60,495 nt of DNA. Origin: a virus. The notes under the pieces were generated by a model that made no database searches, had not been told where the DNA came from, and saw only the letters and a list, made by a program, of their open reading frames with translations. Positions 32,810 to 42,500 of the stretch are shown here, one piece after another (position 1 is the stretch's first letter; each line of letters opens with the position of its first letter). The DNA is taken from positions 1-60,495 of IMG/VR virus record IMGVR_UViG_3300042319_001090; one strand, written 5' to 3'. The position numbers and the translations under genes are program-made.

Positions 32810-33022
32810 ATGGCAAAAGAAGAAGGTTTACGAATGGATGGTACGGTAACAGATGTGTTACCTAACGCCACGTTTCGTGTTAAAGTAAATAACACAAATG
32901 TAATAGGTTATATCTCTGGCAAGATGCGCCAGCATGATATTAAAGTTCTACTCGGAGATATAGTAGAATTAGAATTTAGTCCATACGACTTATCAAAAGG
33001 CCGAATCGTGCGCCGACGTTAA
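32810..33022 (+). CDS. infA: translation initiation factor IF-1
   Basis: A 70-residue S1/OB-fold protein. It matches bacterial IF-1 along its length: [46 protein letters not shown] and [15 protein letters not shown]-1 binds the ribosomal A site and helps fix the initiator tRNA. It is rarely seen in phages; with bS21 and an initiator-type tRNA here, it points to phage control of initiation. It is expressed from a consensus sigma70 promoter. Confidence 0.92.
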   Translation: MAKEEGLRMDGTVTDVLPNATFRVKVNNTNVIGYISGKMRQHDIKVLLGDIVELEFSPYDLSKGRIVRRR

Positions 33023-33044
33023 TCTACAATAGTCTTTCATACGA

Positions 33045-33050
33045 TAAATA
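33045..33050 (+). promoter_or_regulatory. T4-late-type box, 5 bases before ATG
   Basis: ACGATAAATACATGTATG; no Shine-Dalgarno lies between box and ATG of the SOD-like gene. Confidence 0.55.
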
Positions 33051-33055
33051 CATGT

Positions 33056-33610
33056 ATGAGAGATATAATTCAATTACTTGAGGATAAGGCTAAACCTCAA
33101 GATATAGAAATCATACCACTAAACTTCACTGCGAGTGAAGTTAAACCTGTATTAAGCCAGGATACATTAGACTTACATTATGGTAAACTTGCCAAAGGTT
33201 ATGCTGAACGTTATAACAAGGGTGAGGGTGATAAAGATTTCAACTATGCAGGGGCCTTCTTGCATAACACATTATTCCCACAATTTCGTGAAGTTAGAAA
33301 TAACAACAAGCCAAACGGCCCTATGATGGGCTTTATCAATAAACATTATAAAACGTATGATGATATGAAATCTAAGTTTGAAGAAGAAGCAATGAAGATT
33401 CAAGGGTCAGGATGGGTTTATCTAGCATATGATGGTAGTGTAAAAACAATAAAAAACCATGAAGTACGTAATGATATTCTACTATTAATTGATTGGTGGG
33501 AACATGCGTTTTTATTAGATTACGGAAGCGATAAGAAAAAGTATCTAAAAGAGCAATGGAAAATCATTAATTGGAATGTAATTAACACAAGATGGGGTAA
33601 GAGTTTATGA
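33056..33610 (+). CDS. Fe/Mn superoxide-dismutase-like with short leader
   Basis: A 184-residue protein with the four metal ligands of Fe/Mn SOD. They are His in TLDLHYGKL, His in [10 protein letters not shown], and Asp plus His in [27 protein letters not shown] and [11 protein letters not shown] also match. The glycine-rich QGP loop is shortened. Residues 1-15 ([15 protein letters not shown]) precede the fold and resemble a capsid-targeting leader with L-L-E. It is coupled to an IscA-type gene by ATGA overlap. Enzymatic activity is likely but unproven. Confidence 0.82.
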   Translation: MRDIIQLLEDKAKPQDIEIIPLNFTASEVKPVLSQDTLDLHYGKLAKGYAERYNKGEGDKDFNYAGAFLHNTLFPQFREVRNNNKPNGPMMGFINKHYKTYDDMKSKFEEEAMKIQGSGWVYLAYDGSVKTIKNHEVRNDILLLIDWWEHAFLLDYGSDKKKYLKEQWKIINWNVINTRWGKSL

Positions 33611-33933
33611 TAGAAATAACAGAGAATGCTACTATAAAGATAGCTGATATTTTAGCTGAGGAGAATAATCCAAAAGCTAGAATACGTGTGTTTGTACAAG
33701 GTGGCGGATGTAGTGGAATGCAGTATGGTTTTACTATAGATGAAGAACAAAATGAAGATGATTTTGAGATACCTGCAGGATCGTTAAGTATGTTGGTTGA
33801 TAGTATATCAGCACAATATTTACAGAATGCCAGCATAGATTATGTTGAAGATTTGAATGGTTCACAGTTCAAAATCAGTAATCCTAATGCGGCAACAACA
33901 TGCGGATGCGGGTCAAGTTTTAGTCCGTCCTGA
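33607..33933 (+). CDS. IscA/ErpA-type Fe-S cluster protein
   Basis: A 108-residue A-type carrier that delivers Fe-S clusters. The three conserved cysteines are in [11 protein letters not shown] and at the end in TCGCGSSF. It also has [19 protein letters not shown]. It is full length. HesB/IscA-like genes are known in cyanophages. Coupling with the SOD-like gene suggests protection or repair of Fe-S or iron enzymes under oxidative stress. Confidence 0.92.
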   Translation: MIEITENATIKIADILAEENNPKARIRVFVQGGGCSGMQYGFTIDEEQNEDDFEIPAGSLSMLVDSISAQYLQNASIDYVEDLNGSQFKISNPNAATTCGCGSSFSPS

Positions 33934-33958
33934 CGATATTACATTTAGTCCTTATTGA

Positions 33959-33964
33959 TAAATA
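33959..33964 (+). promoter_or_regulatory. T4-late-type box
   Basis: TTGATAAATACATAATAAGGA: late box followed by a normal ribosome site 18 bases before the fibre ATG. It is a leadered late promoter, in contrast to the leaderless ones. Confidence 0.6.
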
Positions 33965-33982
33965 CATAATAAGGATTAAATT

Positions 33983-34600
33983 ATGGCAATTTCAGGACTA
34001 CAAGTAATTAATATTGGATTACAAAACGAATCTACCGGTAGCGACAGCCTATACACAGCATTTAACAAGACAAAAGATAACTTTGCAACGTTATTTACAA
34101 ATGCTAGCCCATACAATACATTTACTGGAAATACCGGAATTACAGTAACTGCTAATAGTACTGCAGGCACAATAGATATAATTAACACTGGTGTAACTAA
34201 TGTAGCATTAACTAGTAATACGTTATCTATTACAGGAAGCCCATTAACTACTACAGGTACATTAACTGTAAATTTACCCGCAAATGTTGTTGTTGCTGGA
34301 CAATTAATATTAAATGGTAGTGAGAGTTTAGCTAACGCGGCAGCGGCTAATTTAGCAGTAACCGCTAGTTATTTTACAACACTCACCGCAAGTACTGCTA
34401 CATTAGCTACAGGTACGGCGGGACAGATTAAAACATTTATGATGCTTAGTTCAGGTGGAAATATGGTTATAACAGTAGCCAATCCAGGATGGGCAGGTTC
34501 AGGAACGATTACGTTTAGCGATAACGGTGATGCATGTACATTGCAATATATAGCAAGCAAGTGGTTCTGTGTCGGTAACAATGGAGCAGTATTTGCTTAA
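33983..34600 (+). CDS. tail-fibre-associated protein
   Basis: A 205-residue, Thr/Asn/Gly-rich, beta-structured protein (TGNTGITVTANSTAGTIDII). The C-terminus (FSDNGDACTLQYIASKWFCV) resembles a fibre tip domain. It is the first of a run of fibre genes under one late promoter. Confidence 0.72.
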   Translation: MAISGLQVINIGLQNESTGSDSLYTAFNKTKDNFATLFTNASPYNTFTGNTGITVTANSTAGTIDIINTGVTNVALTSNTLSITGSPLTTTGTLTVNLPANVVVAGQLILNGSESLANAAAANLAVTASYFTTLTASTATLATGTAGQIKTFMMLSSGGNMVITVANPGWAGSGTITFSDNGDACTLQYIASKWFCVGNNGAVFA

Positions 34601-34618
34601 AGATATTAGGATATAAAA

Positions 34619-37141
34619 ATGACAACAATTAAAATCACAGAATTAACCAATATTGGTGCAAACTTAGCAACTTCTACTGTTATACCAGTAGTTAACATGG
34701 CGGGTACACCTACTACAGAAAAAACAGTATTAGGAAATATTGCCAATGTAGTATTAGCGGGCGCAGGTGGAAACTATGTTGCGGCAGCTAGAGCCACAAC
34801 AGCAAACACTGTGTTAACTAATGCACAACCAAATATAACCAGTACTGGAAATTTAATTGGGTTGACTGTAAGTAATGCAAACGGTGTGGTTAACTTTACC
34901 ACTACAGCTAATGTTACTTTAGGAGCTGTTGGTAATTTACATATTGCAGGCGGTACTACGGATCAATTATTAACTACTGATGGTGCTGGTAATTTAAGTT
35001 GGACGACAGTTTCTGGTGGAAACGGTGCACCGAGTGGTTCTAATACACAAATTCAATTTAATGATGCAGGGGCATTTGGTGGTAATACAGGATTTACATT
35101 TGACAAAACAACCGGCGTATTGGCTGCACCGTTCGCCGATGTTTCCGGAGTAGCTAACATTGTGGGTGGCGGTGCAACTGTAGCCGCAAAATCAGTTCTT
35201 AACGTTGCTTCTACATTTGGTAGTAATTCATCAGCAGAGCCAGCTAGCGCACAGGCAGTACGTGGTCGTGTAACTGGTGCTAACTTAACTAAAACACGCA
35301 ACTATGTTACCGGTGTTACTGGTCAGTACTTAGTAACCGGTACTAATGCCAGTGAGTTTATTAAAGCGGGCGTACTTGGTGTCGTAGGAGATCAAACAAC
35401 TACAGCAGATGGTGCTGTTGTTGCATATTTAGATGGTGATGGTGGATTAACTACTGCAAATGCAGCCTATGCTGTAAGTATGAAAAACTCAACCCCTAAT
35501 TCAGGATTTAATTACGGATTAGACCTGCAATTTATTAGTTTAAATTTGGGAGGAGTTACTACTTCTACATTCAAACAAGCAGATATTCGCTTTAATAACG
35601 GTGTGAAACTTGTTGCTAATACGGCTGGAAATATTTCTATCGATGGTAATTTAATGACCAGCGCCGAAGTTGTTGCTAGTGGTGTAATACAATCTGGTAC
35701 TGGACTCACAACCGGTGGCTATCTAAGTGTAAATGGTACTGCTGATTTACACGACACCACAGTGGATGGCAACTTGTCAGCGACGGGCAACATTACTGCT
35801 ACTAACATAGGCAACATTGCTAACATTAACTTAACTGGTAGCAATAGCAATGTATTATACGGTAATGGTGTATTTGCGGCAGTAGCAGGCGGTGGTAACG
35901 GTACACCAGGTGGTTCTAATACACAAATACAGTTTAATGACAGTGGTAATTTTGGTGCTAATTCCGGTTTTACATTTGACAGTACTACCGGCAATATTAG
36001 CATCCCCGGCACTATTATTAGTGGGAATACAATTACTATTGATAACCGTGCTTCTGGTAACGGTGCAGATATTAATCTATATTCAGCCGATGACATTTTG
36101 ATACAAGCCCGTGATCGTGATGCGGGATCCACTAGTGAAGGTGGTGACATTAATATCTATGCAGGTGATAGTGCTGAAGATAGTGATACATCAGCAGGTG
36201 ACATTGTTATTGAAGCCGGTCGTGGTGGCGCATCAAATCTTGACTTTGGTGGTGATGGTGGATTTGTTCGCATTGAAGCCGGTGCTGGCGGTAATGCCGT
36301 AGGTGCTAATATCTCTGCACGAAGCGGCGGTTCTCTTACACTTAATGCAGGCAATGCCGGTACAAACAATGGTAATATTGACCTAGGTAATTCAGGCGGT
36401 GACGTAACCATAAATGCCGGTGATAGTACTGGTAATGGTGATCCTGGTGGCAGTATCATTCTGAGATCAGGCGACGCCGGTGCAAACGCATTAGCAGGAC
36501 AAATACAACTAATCATATCTGGTGGAGATGTTGGACCCGGTGGCACTTGGATATTCGACGGTGAAGGCATAATTCAATTACCTAATAGCGGAACTATTGG
36601 TAATGACGGAAACAACATTGATATTGGTAGCTCTAATGCTATCAGTCTTGAAGCATCTAGTGCAGTAAACATCTATACTGATACAGGTACTAACGCTTGG
36701 CAATGGCAATTTCAGGATGACGGTAATCTAAGATTGCCAACTATTGAATTGGATGTAGGTAACACTATCAACGAGCAGACAGTAATTCAAAGTCAGCGCA
36801 AGATTATCCCAGGGCTTAGATACAGTGCTGAAATTACTGGTAGTACACCGACTACTGTTTACACTGCTACCAGTGTTGACACAACTTCAATGAAAGTTAC
36901 AATGCAAATTCAGCATACTGGTTTAGGATTTGAATTTTTTGATGTGTCTGCTACATCTACAGGTGGTAATACTTACTACACAGTAAGCAACAGAGTTCAA
37001 CCACCAACAATCAGTAACAGTACAGTAGTAGTTGACCTGAACGGCTCTAACATAATGGAAATTACAGTAACAATTAACTCAGGCGCAGCCAATAGTTGGG
37101 TTACATATGATGCTACCGAATTTGGTATTGCAGTAGATTAA
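34619..37141 (+). CDS. tail-fibre protein, 840 residues
   Basis: A long fibre protein. Residues 1-170 have LHIAGGTTDQLLTTDGAGNL fibre repeats. About 180-345 is a globular module with PASAQAVRGRVTGANLTKTR, shared with the fibre at 40220. Residues 440-700 are Gly/Asn/Asp-rich beta-helix-like repeats (GGDINIYAGD, GGDVTINAGD). The C-terminal 110 residues form a distinct domain. There is no chaperone or cleavage motif. It probably binds host surface sugars. Confidence 0.82.
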   Translation: MTTIKITELTNIGANLATSTVIPVVNMAGTPTTEKTVLGNIANVVLAGAGGNYVAAARATTANTVLTNAQPNITSTGNLIGLTVSNANGVVNFTTTANVTLGAVGNLHIAGGTTDQLLTTDGAGNLSWTTVSGGNGAPSGSNTQIQFNDAGAFGGNTGFTFDKTTGVLAAPFADVSGVANIVGGGATVAAKSVLNVASTFGSNSSAEPASAQAVRGRVTGANLTKTRNYVTGVTGQYLVTGTNASEFIKAGVLGVVGDQTTTADGAVVAYLDGDGGLTTANAAYAVSMKNSTPNSGFNYGLDLQFISLNLGGVTTSTFKQADIRFNNGVKLVANTAGNISIDGNLMTSAEVVASGVIQSGTGLTTGGYLSVNGTADLHDTTVDGNLSATGNITATNIGNIANINLTGSNSNVLYGNGVFAAVAGGGNGTPGGSNTQIQFNDSGNFGANSGFTFDSTTGNISIPGTIISGNTITIDNRASGNGADINLYSADDILIQARDRDAGSTSEGGDINIYAGDSAEDSDTSAGDIVIEAGRGGASNLDFGGDGGFVRIEAGAGGNAVGANISARSGGSLTLNAGNAGTNNGNIDLGNSGGDVTINAGDSTGNGDPGGSIILRSGDAGANALAGQIQLIISGGDVGPGGTWIFDGEGIIQLPNSGTIGNDGNNIDIGSSNAISLEASSAVNIYTDTGTNAWQWQFQDDGNLRLPTIELDVGNTINEQTVIQSQRKIIPGLRYSAEITGSTPTTVYTATSVDTTSMKVTMQIQHTGLGFEFFDVSATSTGGNTYYTVSNRVQPPTISNSTVVVDLNGSNIMEITVTINSGAANSWVTYDATEFGIAVD

Positions 37142-37161
37142 TAAGAATAAGGAAAAATAAA

Positions 37162-39297
37162 ATGGCAGCAAACTTACTACCAATCTCATCAGACGGTGGA
37201 TTCACATCTGGTGGAAATATCAACCTAAATGGTAACTTAAACTTGCCATTGAATAGTGTTGTTTATGAAACCAACATTCCGGACGGCGCACTTAGTGGTA
37301 GTGCCATTGCTTTAAAACCAGCAGGTGGAACTACTGCTAATCAACAGTTATTAATATATCCAACAGCGGCTGACGGTGATCACATTCACTTGACAAGTGG
37401 AAACTTGTATGCAACCGAGTTGTTCTTAGGTAGTGATAACTTATATGTTAAGTTAGCAAACACAGGTAATGTTGTTATCAACAGTAATGATGGTAATAGC
37501 AATACTGCTATGTGGACATTTGACACTGCCGGTAACCTAACACTACCAGGTAATACTTTTGCTGTTAACTACGCTAACGGTACACAAGTATCAATTGGTG
37601 GCGGTGGTGCTAACACAGGTAACGTCACATTTGACGATAATATTGTTATTGGCACAGGCGATGAATTTGGCAGTACCGGATTGTTTTTGGCCCCTGGAAA
37701 TGGCAGCATTGCCAATAGCGCAGTACAATACTTGAGAGTGCGTGGCGGTGATGCTCCCACACACATACACCTTGACACTGGCAACAATGCTTATTATGAC
37801 CAATACTTTGGGGCTGACAGTAGGTTTGTAAAATTAGAAGCCAACGGTAATGTAGTAATCAACGCTGATGATTATGCTGGCAACGGCGCTTCTTGGACAT
37901 TTGACACAACTGGTAACTTAACATTACCCGGTGATATTGTTGGAACAGCAAATGCTAACTTTACAATCTATTCTAATGCAGCCGCACATGAATTTATATT
38001 TGGTGATGATGGTACATTCTACGCACCAGATAATGTTGTATTAGGTGGTACAAGTATTTACATTGGTCCAGGCGCTAATACATTGACTGGCATTGAGCAT
38101 GAGGTTTTTATAGCAAGTAGTAATAATTTTGCATATGTTCAAGCTGTTGTTAATAATGTATCAGATAATGGTAGTGCTGACTGGGTGGCACTTGGTGCAA
38201 AAGGTGATGACACTGGTGGACAAGCATCTCTGGGCTTTACTAGTTCAGGATTTGGAGATGCAAATTATAGTATAACCGGCAACGGTGACGGATATGTATT
38301 TGTGCAATCATATGGTCCTGGCCAAACACTATTAGGTGGCGGTGGAAATCTAGTATTAACAACCGGTAGTCAGGGTACAACAAAAGATATTATATTTGGT
38401 ACTGGTGGTTTCTTATCAAGTAATATATTTGGTAGAATATCTCATGCTAATAATTCGCTTGAATTATCACGTACTGGTGCAACAATCACATTCCCCGATG
38501 CAACTGAACAAAATACAGCTTGGACTGGAAGTGTAACAACTATTGCTAATGGTAATAGCAATGTTAATATCGCAACTAGTAATGGCAATATAGTTATAAC
38601 TAGTGCTGGTACTAACGGATGGAACTTTGATAGTACTGGTAATTTAACAATACCAGGTTCATCGGGCGGATTCATTAAGACAGTAGCAAATGCGTCAATC
38701 GGTATTGTGGCAGTAGACAACGGTACAAACAATCCAGCACAATTGTTGTCCATGACTAATGCAGGTGCCGCAACTAGTATTATATCAGCATATGCTACTA
38801 ATGCTACTATTCAAACAAACGCTACTGGTACACTCAATACTTGGCAATTTGACAATACAGGTAACTTGACGGCACCAGGTACAGTGTCAGCTACTACCTT
38901 TACTGGTAACGGTGGTGGATTATCTAATGTTGCTACTAAAGTTGCAGGTAGTTGGACACTTGCGTCCGGCAATAATACAGTAAACATTAGTGTACCATTG
39001 AATGGAACTTACTCAATCTGGGTTAACGGTAATATTCCAAACGGTATTATAACATATACTGCGACTGCTGTTGTTACAAATACAAATGTACCGGTACTAG
39101 GCAGTCAGTATGCTTGGTATTACTCAGTTGGAAATGCATTAGTGTTTACAACAATACCCGATCAGTTTACTGGCACAGTAGGTTCAATCAGCAATGTTAA
39201 TACTTATTTAGGTAACACGGCTAATGTGTTTACATTTGGTATCACTAACAATAGCGGTGCTAACGCAGTTGTTAATTATGGTTATACTAAACTGTAA
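37162..39297 (+). CDS. tail-fibre protein, 711 residues
   Basis: A fibre protein with at least four copies of a W-x-FD-x-x-GNLT-x-PG motif (for example MWTFDTAGNLTLPG, NGWNFDSTGNLTIPG and WQFDNTGNLTAPG). These are typical beta-structured repeats. The C-terminal part (GSWTLASGNNTVNISVPLNG to the end) looks like a knob. It follows the previous fibre gene by 20 bases with AAGGAA. Confidence 0.82.
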   Translation: MAANLLPISSDGGFTSGGNINLNGNLNLPLNSVVYETNIPDGALSGSAIALKPAGGTTANQQLLIYPTAADGDHIHLTSGNLYATELFLGSDNLYVKLANTGNVVINSNDGNSNTAMWTFDTAGNLTLPGNTFAVNYANGTQVSIGGGGANTGNVTFDDNIVIGTGDEFGSTGLFLAPGNGSIANSAVQYLRVRGGDAPTHIHLDTGNNAYYDQYFGADSRFVKLEANGNVVINADDYAGNGASWTFDTTGNLTLPGDIVGTANANFTIYSNAAAHEFIFGDDGTFYAPDNVVLGGTSIYIGPGANTLTGIEHEVFIASSNNFAYVQAVVNNVSDNGSADWVALGAKGDDTGGQASLGFTSSGFGDANYSITGNGDGYVFVQSYGPGQTLLGGGGNLVLTTGSQGTTKDIIFGTGGFLSSNIFGRISHANNSLELSRTGATITFPDATEQNTAWTGSVTTIANGNSNVNIATSNGNIVITSAGTNGWNFDSTGNLTIPGSSGGFIKTVANASIGIVAVDNGTNNPAQLLSMTNAGAATSIISAYATNATIQTNATGTLNTWQFDNTGNLTAPGTVSATTFTGNGGGLSNVATKVAGSWTLASGNNTVNISVPLNGTYSIWVNGNIPNGIITYTATAVVTNTNVPVLGSQYAWYYSVGNALVFTTIPDQFTGTVGSISNVNTYLGNTANVFTFGITNNSGANAVVNYGYTKL

Positions 39298-39330
39298 AAC
39301 TACCCTTTCACATTCAGTTAAGGAATTATT

Positions 39331-40170
39331 ATGAAACAAGATCCTCGCACAATAATAAACACAAATGAGGATCATACCTTCAATCCCCCTGCCGACAAAA
39401 AAGTCATACCTAGGACACTTGACGACAAATTTAATTTAATATGGAAAACTGATAAAATAGATACAAGAGATTACAAATATCAAGTAACATCTAAAGTAAG
39501 TCCTAATGTTGTAGATTTAAGAAGTTATTGCAGTCCAATTGAAAATCAAGGTAATCTTGGAAGTTGTACCGGTCAGGCAATAGCAGGTGCAATAGAACTA
39601 TTAAACAAACGTAATGGCAAACACAAAGATATTAGTAGATTATTCATTTACTATTATGAACGTTTACTACTTGGTACAGTTAATTATGATAGTGGGGCAT
39701 ATATTCGTGATGGGATTAAAGCAACAAATCACTATGGTGCAAGTTTAGAATCATTGTGGCCGCATGATATTAGAAAGTTTAGACAAGAACCAATTACTGA
39801 AGCAAAAAATGATGCGTTGAATCGTAAAGTAACACGATACGAAAGAGTAAATGATTTTAATGGATGTATAGACGCATTAACAAATGGTTATCCTATTGTA
39901 ATGGGATTTCATGTATATACTAGTTTTATGTCTGCTAGTGTAGCACGAACTGGTAATATGCCTTATCCAAACACAAGGCGTGAACGATTGTTAGGTGGTC
40001 ATGCTGTATTACTAGTTGGATATGATAAGCGTAAGAAGGTTTTTATTGCAAGAAACAGTTGGGGTACAAATTGGGGTGCTAAGGGATACTTCTATATGCC
40101 ATTTAATGTTGTTACTAATTCAAGTATGAGCAGTGATTATTGGATAATTAAGTCAGTTAACAACCCGTAA
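39331..40170 (+). CDS. papain-like (C1A) cysteine peptidase
   Basis: A 279-residue protein with all C1A catalytic parts. They are Gln and Cys in IENQGNLGSCTGQA, His in GGHAVLLVGYD, and Asn in IARNSWGTNWGAKGYF. About 65 N-terminal residues precede the domain, as a short pro-region or virion anchor. No signal peptide is seen. It sits between two fibre genes, so it may be carried on the virion to cut host surface proteins, or process fibre proteins. Both are inference. Confidence 0.88.
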   Translation: MKQDPRTIINTNEDHTFNPPADKKVIPRTLDDKFNLIWKTDKIDTRDYKYQVTSKVSPNVVDLRSYCSPIENQGNLGSCTGQAIAGAIELLNKRNGKHKDISRLFIYYYERLLLGTVNYDSGAYIRDGIKATNHYGASLESLWPHDIRKFRQEPITEAKNDALNRKVTRYERVNDFNGCIDALTNGYPIVMGFHVYTSFMSASVARTGNMPYPNTRRERLLGGHAVLLVGYDKRKKVFIARNSWGTNWGAKGYFYMPFNVVTNSSMSSDYWIIKSVNNP

Positions 40171-40185
40171 TTAGATATTTTAGAC

Positions 40186-40191
40186 TAAATA
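40186..40191 (+). promoter_or_regulatory. T4-late-type box
   Basis: GACTAAATAGTAATA, 28 bases before the ATG of the fibre gene at 40220, with AAAGGA between. A leadered late promoter. Confidence 0.6.
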
Positions 40192-40219
40192 GTAATATAA
40201 CAACTAAAGGACCATTATA

Positions 40220-42487
40220 ATGGCAACATCACCACCAATGATCGGCGGATCCGATCCTTCTGTATTAAGATCACTAGAAACACCAACTCCGTCAGTAGCA
40301 AGAACAAGTCCTCCGACAGTTTCTGCTAGTACAGGTTCAGCTACATCAGGCGGAACAGCAGTAGCCAGAGGTATTGCACCACAAGTATCTGGTGCTACAA
40401 CAACCTATAATCAAGCTACTCAAACAGCTTCAGGAACATCGTTAACTATTACATCAGCAACTAGCAATGAGCCAGCTGATGTTGTAACTGTATATAACAC
40501 TAATAAAGCTATCTCTGTTAGCGCAGTTAATCAAACAGTAAATTCATATAAAGTTAATAACTATGCAGGTAATGAATATACTGACAGCAACGTTGCCGCA
40601 TATCTGCCAACATTTACAGGTAATGTTGGAGCTGGCAATGTTAATGTAACAGGTACAGTATACACTAGTGGTATAAGTTCTACTGGATCAGCATCACTAA
40701 CTATATTAAATGTTTCTACTACAGCTAATCTTGGTGCTGTAGGTAATATAATAATTACCGGTGGTACCGCAGGTCAAGTATTATCTACTAACGGCAGTGG
40801 CGTATTAAGTTGGGCAAGTGACGCAACTACATACGGTAATAGCAATGTAGTAACTTTAATGAGTGCGTTTGGTAGCAATACAATTAGCACAACAGGTAAT
40901 ATTACTGGCGGTAACATTATTGGTATTATTGCTGCCGGTAGTAACACAATTACAACAACAGGTAATATCACTGGTGGTAACATTAATATTCCAAATGGTA
41001 ATGCAAATGTAACCGGTACTGCTAATACAGTCGGTGGTGGTGCAACAGTTGGAGTACGTAGTATATTAGCAATTGATTCAGCATTTGGTAGCAATGACGC
41101 AAATGATCCGGCTAGCGCACAAGCAGTGCGTGGTCGTGTAACAGGTAGCAATCTAACTAAAACACGCAATTATGTAGCCGGTGTAACCGGTCAATACTTA
41201 GTTACCGGTACTAATGCAAGCGAATTTATTAACACTGGTTTACTTGGTGTTGTGGGAGATCAAACAACTACAGCAAATGCGGCTGTTGTTGCTTACTTAG
41301 ACGGTGACGGTGGATTGACTACCGCTGGTTCAGCATATGGTGTTAGTATGAAAAACTCAACTCCTGGCTCAGGATTTGATTACGGTCTTGACTTGCAATT
41401 CATTAATTTAAATGTAGCGGGGACGACCACTCCATTCAAGCAAGCAGATATTCGTTTTAATAACGGTGTAGAAATTGTTGCTAATACAGCTGGCAATATT
41501 TCTATCAATGCTAATGTTAACTTAGGTAATGCAGTAACAGCAAATTACTTCATCGGTAGTGGTGGTAATATTGCATATCAACAAACTAATACATTTTATG
41601 TTGATCCAAGTAGATCAGATACTTATACTGCAATTGGTACACCAATACAACCTTTTAAAACAGTTACGGCGGCTATATCAGCGGCCGTAACTGCAGGATA
41701 TACTGATAGTAACCCTGCATTTGTTCTATTATTAAATAACATTACTGAAAACATTACAATGCAACCCGGAATTTGGTTGACTAGTTTTGGTACGGGTACA
41801 CACGGTAGTCCAACTATTACAGGTACAATTACAGTATCTTCAAGCACTGGTTCTATATCAAGTAATCACTACTCAATAAGCAATCTAAGACTTGTTGCAC
41901 CAACTAACGGAACTTGTATTGATTTCACTGGTAGTGCGGCACAGAGACTATTCATTCGTGATGTTTGGTTAGATACAAACGGATCCGGAACTTGTATCTT
42001 TATGGATAATTCAAATGTAACCTCCGTGTTACATTTGAATATTGGACACTTAGCACATAGTGGTACCGGCGATGTTTATTGTATTGACGTTACAACAGGT
42101 AACTGTTATATAACTGATATTGAAACTTCCGGTAATGTTCAAGTTGCCGCTGTCCGTACCGGTACAGTTATGACTATTGATAGTTCAGAAATTGATGCAA
42201 ACAACGCGGCCGCAATTGAAGTATATGGTGGAACATTAACTGTAACTAACAGTATTATTACTAATACTGCTACCAATAGTAACGGTGTTGCATTAAATAC
42301 AACTGGCTCTGTTTGCACATTACTAAATGTATTATTCAGTATCCCAACTGGTACAGGTAACGCAGTATTTGGTACAACTACTTCATTGTTGTTCTATCTA
42401 AATGTTGCATTTGCTCCAAGCACTAATACAAGTAAAACTGCAAGTCCGGCATTGATTGCGACACAGTTATCAACTACATGGACCTAA
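40220..42487 (+). CDS. tail-fibre/tailspike protein, 755 residues
   Basis: A Ser/Thr/Pro-rich N-terminus is followed by fibre repeats. The module at about 270-435 is nearly the same as in the fibre at 34619 (PASAQAVRGRVTGSNLTKTR). From about 455 (FYVDPSRSDTYTAIGTPIQP) to the end it has a right-handed beta-helix pattern as in tailspikes (ISNLRLVAPTNG, FIRDVWLDTNG, ITDIETSG). It could bind or cleave polysaccharide. A strong terminator follows. Confidence 0.82.
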   Translation: MATSPPMIGGSDPSVLRSLETPTPSVARTSPPTVSASTGSATSGGTAVARGIAPQVSGATTTYNQATQTASGTSLTITSATSNEPADVVTVYNTNKAISVSAVNQTVNSYKVNNYAGNEYTDSNVAAYLPTFTGNVGAGNVNVTGTVYTSGISSTGSASLTILNVSTTANLGAVGNIIITGGTAGQVLSTNGSGVLSWASDATTYGNSNVVTLMSAFGSNTISTTGNITGGNIIGIIAAGSNTITTTGNITGGNINIPNGNANVTGTANTVGGGATVGVRSILAIDSAFGSNDANDPASAQAVRGRVTGSNLTKTRNYVAGVTGQYLVTGTNASEFINTGLLGVVGDQTTTANAAVVAYLDGDGGLTTAGSAYGVSMKNSTPGSGFDYGLDLQFINLNVAGTTTPFKQADIRFNNGVEIVANTAGNISINANVNLGNAVTANYFIGSGGNIAYQQTNTFYVDPSRSDTYTAIGTPIQPFKTVTAAISAAVTAGYTDSNPAFVLLLNNITENITMQPGIWLTSFGTGTHGSPTITGTITVSSSTGSISSNHYSISNLRLVAPTNGTCIDFTGSAAQRLFIRDVWLDTNGSGTCIFMDNSNVTSVLHLNIGHLAHSGTGDVYCIDVTTGNCYITDIETSGNVQVAAVRTGTVMTIDSSEIDANNAAAIEVYGGTLTVTNSIITNTATNSNGVALNTTGSVCTLLNVLFSIPTGTGNAVFGTTTSLLFYLNVAFAPSTNTSKTASPALIATQLSTTWT
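42009..42040. repeat. perfect inverted repeat inside fibre gene
   Basis: ATTCAAATGTAAC (42009-42021) and GTTACATTTGAAT (42028-42040), 13 bp, with a CTCCGT loop. It is unusual within a coding region and would form a stable hairpin in the mRNA. Confidence 0.8.
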
Positions 42488-42500
42488 TATTATAACCCAC

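Noticed and set aside
35053-36570. Antisense open frames opposite the fibre gene at 34619
   Set aside because: Low-complexity Pro/Val/Leu-rich translations, typical shadows of Gly/Asn/Thr-rich fibre repeats; no ribosome sites.
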